A stretch of DNA of 8,260 bases from Dehalococcoidales bacterium (GTDB lineage Bacteria > Chloroflexota > Dehalococcoidia > Dehalococcoidales > ARS1013): contig DAOVGW010000053.1 of NCBI GenBank assembly GCA_030672225.1, forward strand, positions 1 to 8,260, given 5' to 3'. A program made the translations under genes and the position numbers. Positions 6,221 to 8,260 of the stretch are shown here, in pieces (the first letter of the stretch is position 1; every line of letters begins with the position of its first letter). A model generated the notes under the pieces. The model searched no databases, was not told the origin of the DNA, and was given only the letters and a program-made list of their open reading frames with translations.

Positions 6221-6532
6221 TTGCCTCAAATAGACTTAGGTTGGTTCCAAATAGACCCGTGGCTGATTGCCGTAGTGGCAATTGGCCTTGCTGCTTTCCT
6301 TGCCGTCACCATCATTTGGGGAATTCGAGCCCATCGACGCCAGGCCACTACCGGCAGAGAAGAACTGCTGGGGAAAACTGCCATCGTCAGAACAGCCCTT
6401 AAGCCTGAAGGCACGGTGTTCCATGAGGGTGAAATCTGGACAGCGGTACTGGACAAAGGTCGGGCGGAGCCCGGGGAGGAGGTGCTCATAACCAAGTTTA
6501 AGGGTTTAAAGCTATTTGTTACCAAAGAATAA
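6221..6532 (+). CDS. Short NfeD-like membrane OB-fold protein (duplicate of the NfeD C-terminus)
   Basis: Protein of 103 residues with one membrane segment (about 13-34), a basic IRAHRR stop (36-41) and an NfeD OB-fold domain (about 42-103: TTGREELLGKTA, KPEGTVFHEGEIWTAV, EPGEEVLI). It has no protease domain. It aligns without gaps with the last 95 residues of the NfeD just upstream and so arose by tandem duplication. Its first codons also carry a seven-codon repeat, QIDLGWF then QIDPW. The start is TTG at 6221, preceded by AGGGGGGG (6209-6216) four bases away; no ATG is available at this end. It lies 12 bases after nfeD and 17 before the slipin gene. Short NfeDs elsewhere are encoded beside slipins and are thought to bind or stabilise them; that role is inferred here. 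The membrane anchor differs more than the OB domain, which suggests selection mainly on the soluble part. Confidence 0.87.
   Translation: MPQIDLGWFQIDPWLIAVVAIGLAAFLAVTIIWGIRAHRRQATTGREELLGKTAIVRTALKPEGTVFHEGEIWTAVLDKGRAEPGEEVLITKFKGLKLFVTKE
6227..6256 (+). repeat. Seven-codon direct repeat at the start of the short nfeD gene
   Basis: CAAATAGAC occurs at 6227-6235 and again at 6248-6256, 21 bases apart and in frame. The parent gene has this motif only once at the matching place (5921-5929). The extra copy is therefore specific to the duplicate and lengthens its N-terminus by seven residues. Confidence 0.6.
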
Positions 6533-6549
6533 CAAAAAGGAGGTAGCCA

Positions 6550-7335
6550 ATGGAGAACGCTTACATTCCTATCGCAATAGCACTATTTGCTCTGTTTGTC
6601 ATCATCTCAATGGCGGTAAAAATTGTTACCGAATATGAGCGGGGGGTTATCTTCCGCCTGGGAAGACTGATTGGCGCTAAGGGGCCCGGTTTATTTTTCA
6701 TCATCCCCTTTGTTGACCGCATGATAAAGGTAGACCTGCGGGTAGTAACTATGGATGTCCCATCACAGGAGGTAATCACCAAGGACAATGTTACGGTCAG
6801 GGTAAATGCAGTGATATATTTCAGGGTGGTTGACCCTGAGGCGTCGGTAGTTAAGGTCCTAGACCATATCAGAGCCACCTCGCAGATAGCCCAGACGACA
6901 CTGCGCAATGTACTGGGACAATCCGAGCTGGATGAACTACTGGCCTCCAGGGAAAAGCTTAACCAAATGCTGCAACAGATAATTGACGAGCACACCGACC
7001 CCTGGGGGATAAAGGTTAGCACCGTAGAGATTAAGGAGGTTGAGCTTGCTGAAACGATGAGGCGAATGATGGCGGCTCAAGCCGAGGCAGAGAGAGAGCG
7101 ACGAGCCAAAATTATCCATGCCGAAGGTGAGCTTCAAGCCTCGACGAAGCTGGCTGAGGCAGGAATCATTATCGCCAAAGAGCCAGTTACACTCCAGCTT
7201 CGTTACCTGCAAACGCTGACCGAGATAGCCTCCGAGAGAAATAGCACCCTAATCTTCCCCCTGCCCATAGACCTAATAAAAATGTTTCTGGACAGAGGTG
7301 CTAGCACCCAATCAGGCGAAAAGACCAAAGAATAG
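6550..7335 (+). CDS. Slipin (stomatin-like SPFH/band 7 membrane protein)
   Basis: SPFH-domain membrane protein of 261 residues, the usual slipin size. A membrane segment (about 6-24) is followed by the stomatin signature [13 protein letters not shown] (28-40), [12 protein letters not shown] (45-56), the SPFH core [25 protein letters not shown] (69-93, conserved throughout), an alpha-rich part containing [16 protein letters not shown] (116-131), WGIKV (152-156) and the [17 protein letters not shown] helix (177-193) that forms coiled coils in oligomers. The C-terminal patch [13 protein letters not shown] (231-243) resembles the hydrophobic region of archaeal slipin that its NfeD protease cleaves. 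It has an excellent AAGGAGGT ribosome site (6537-6544) five bases before the ATG and is last in the nfeD operon. Slipins organise membrane microdomains and scaffold proteases; the exact role here is inferred from the pairing with NfeD. A flotillin or HflK/C identity is less likely given the length and signature. Confidence 0.94.
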   Translation: MENAYIPIAIALFALFVIISMAVKIVTEYERGVIFRLGRLIGAKGPGLFFIIPFVDRMIKVDLRVVTMDVPSQEVITKDNVTVRVNAVIYFRVVDPEASVVKVLDHIRATSQIAQTTLRNVLGQSELDELLASREKLNQMLQQIIDEHTDPWGIKVSTVEIKEVELAETMRRMMAAQAEAERERRAKIIHAEGELQASTKLAEAGIIIAKEPVTLQLRYLQTLTEIASERNSTLIFPLPIDLIKMFLDRGASTQSGEKTKE

Positions 7336-7379
7336 CTATAGAGCAACAGCGATGTTTTTAGTTAAAGCTGGCTTGATGA

Positions 7380-7411
7380 GGGTAGCATGCCTTCATGCAG
7401 GTGTGCTACCC
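7380..7411. terminator. Hairpin between convergent slipin and birA genes
   Basis: A 12-base stem (arms 7380-7391 and 7400-7411, with two G-T wobbles) closes an eight-base loop, starting about 45 bases after the slipin stop. The 3' arm contains the birA stop codon. Neither side has a clean run of T after the stem, so it may be a weak or factor-aided bidirectional terminator rather than a classical intrinsic one. Confidence 0.5.
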
Positions 7412-8203
7412 CCTATTTAGGTCACATAGGCTAACATCACCGGCTGAAATCCGGCTCAGGCGGCCGTCTAAGCCACGCAGCAGCAGGCTACCGTCCCTGG
7501 CTACAGATTCGGCAATACCTTCATAGGCGGCTTCACCTGAGGAGACACGAGCTTTCCTGCCCAGCGTCACCAATCTATCCCGCCACTCCCGGTAGATAGC
7601 CTCTCCTTGAGGCAAAGACAGGTATAAGTTCTCTACTTCAACCAATAGACACCTGAGCAGCTCTAACCGAGACACATCCCTTCCCAGCTCATCGGAGAGA
7701 CTGGTGGCTGCCGGTAAAATATCAGTAAAATCTGAAGCCTTAAGATTCACATTTATACCAATGCCGATAATAGCGTAATCCACGCTGCTAGCTCGGACAC
7801 CGCTTTCAATGAGAATGCCGCACACCTTCTTGTCGTTAATCAGAACATCATTGGGCCACTTAATCTGCGAGCATAGGCCGGTGACCGCTTTAATAGCATG
7901 AACTACCGCCAGCGAAGCCACCATGATAAGGGATGGCAAATAGGCCATACTTGGATAGAGGACAACAGATAAAGAAAGACTACCCTTAGGTGATAGCCAG
8001 ACACGGTTCAGTCTACCCTTGCCCGCCGATTGCTCATCAGCGATGACTACCATTCCCTCTGACGCTCTCTGCTGAACCTCTTCTCTGGCTACCTCCATTG
8101 TTGAGGACAGTTGAGGATAATAGCTCACTCTCTGACCGACAAAACGGGTTTTTAGACCGCTAGTTATAGCTAGTGGTGATAAATCATCTGCTACCATGCC
8201 CAT
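7406..8203 (-). CDS. birA: Biotin--[acetyl-CoA carboxylase] ligase, monofunctional (BirA family)
   Basis: Activates biotin with ATP to biotinyl-AMP and transfers it to the lysine of biotin carrier proteins, in the cytoplasm. Of its 265 residues, about 15-215 form the catalytic domain and 216-265 the C-terminal SH3-like domain. Marks: YYPQLSSTMEVA (28-39), the adenylate loop SAGKGRLNRVWLSP (59-72), IKWPNDVLIN (114-123) with K115, KKVCGILIES (125-134) and IIGIGINVN (145-153). The N-terminal winged-helix repressor domain of E. coli BirA is absent. Upstream sequence in the same frame up to the window edge encodes hydrophobic residues, unlike that domain, and carries promoter-like sequence. The start at 8203 has a modest AGGT ribosome site four to five bases upstream; the ATG at 8197 is an alternative and the GTG at 8260 is unlikely. 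It converges on the slipin gene and is not part of that operon. Because it has no DNA-binding domain it should not repress biotin genes. Confidence 0.94.
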   Translation of the reverse strand: MGMVADDLSPLAITSGLKTRFVGQRVSYYPQLSSTMEVAREEVQQRASEGMVVIADEQSAGKGRLNRVWLSPKGSLSLSVVLYPSMAYLPSLIMVASLAVVHAIKAVTGLCSQIKWPNDVLINDKKVCGILIESGVRASSVDYAIIGIGINVNLKASDFTDILPAATSLSDELGRDVSRLELLRCLLVEVENLYLSLPQGEAIYREWRDRLVTLGRKARVSSGEAAYEGIAESVARDGSLLLRGLDGRLSRISAGDVSLCDLNRG

Positions 8204-8239
8204 CTCAACCTGCTTTAAGCCAAACCAACAATATAATAA

Positions 8240-8248
8240 ACTATAGCA
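8240..8248 (-). promoter_or_regulatory. Possible extended -10 promoter of birA
   Basis: On the minus strand TGCTATAGT (8248-8240) fits an extended -10 (TGn followed by a one-mismatch TATAAT). A start of transcription near 8233 would leave a leader of about 30 bases. Any -35 box lies beyond the window, so it cannot be tested here. Confidence 0.35.
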
Positions 8249-8260
8249 TAACCCAAACAC

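Noticed and set aside
6226..6525. Minus-strand open frame of 99 codons opposite the short nfeD, with a similar one at 6013-6198 opposite the long nfeD
   Set aside because: The two resemble each other only because the plus-strand sequences are duplicates; neither has its own signal.
6561..7022. Minus-strand open frame of 153 codons inside the slipin gene
   Set aside because: It is long but antisense to the SPFH domain; its Ser/Thr-rich protein is a typical shadow of a well-conserved gene.

Overview
The window holds bacterial housekeeping genes in three blocks. No mobile element, CRISPR array, rRNA or tRNA is visible. The combination of a short-form HisG with HisZ, an NfeD/slipin operon and a short biotin ligase without a DNA-binding domain fits an uncultured anaerobe-type lineage. 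A member of the Chloroflexota (Dehalococcoidia-like) is my best guess, but it rests on general resemblance and no marker gene confirms it. Base composition looks roughly balanced and even across the window, with no sign of recent transfer.

Block 1 (positions 1-4706, minus strand) is the proximal part of a histidine biosynthesis operon in the order hisZ - hisG - hisD - hisC, with hisC running off the left edge. The genes are packed tightly: hisG starts inside the hisZ stop region, hisD starts one base after the hisG stop, and 22 bases separate hisD from hisC. HisZ and HisG form the first enzyme of the pathway, HisD makes the last two oxidations and HisC the transamination. The outstanding feature is that hisG encodes two HisG-like domains in one chain of about 473 residues, and each copy has lost different conserved motifs.

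Block 2 (4901-7335, plus strand) is a divergent three-gene membrane operon: a full-length NfeD with a ClpP-class serine protease domain, a 103-residue NfeD that is an in-frame tandem duplicate of the C-terminal end of the first, and a slipin (stomatin/SPFH family). Known NfeD-slipin pairs act together in membrane quality control, with the slipin C-terminus as protease substrate. The two blocks share a region of about 195 bases (4707-4900) with two back-to-back sigma70-like promoters.

Block 3 (7406-8203, minus strand) is a monofunctional biotin-protein ligase convergent with the slipin gene. A hairpin lies between them and probably serves as terminator. Its own promoter lies at the right edge.

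Several start codons were reassigned from Shine-Dalgarno placement: hisZ to 4706, hisG to 3466, hisD to a TTG at 2043, nfeD to 4901 and birA to 8203.
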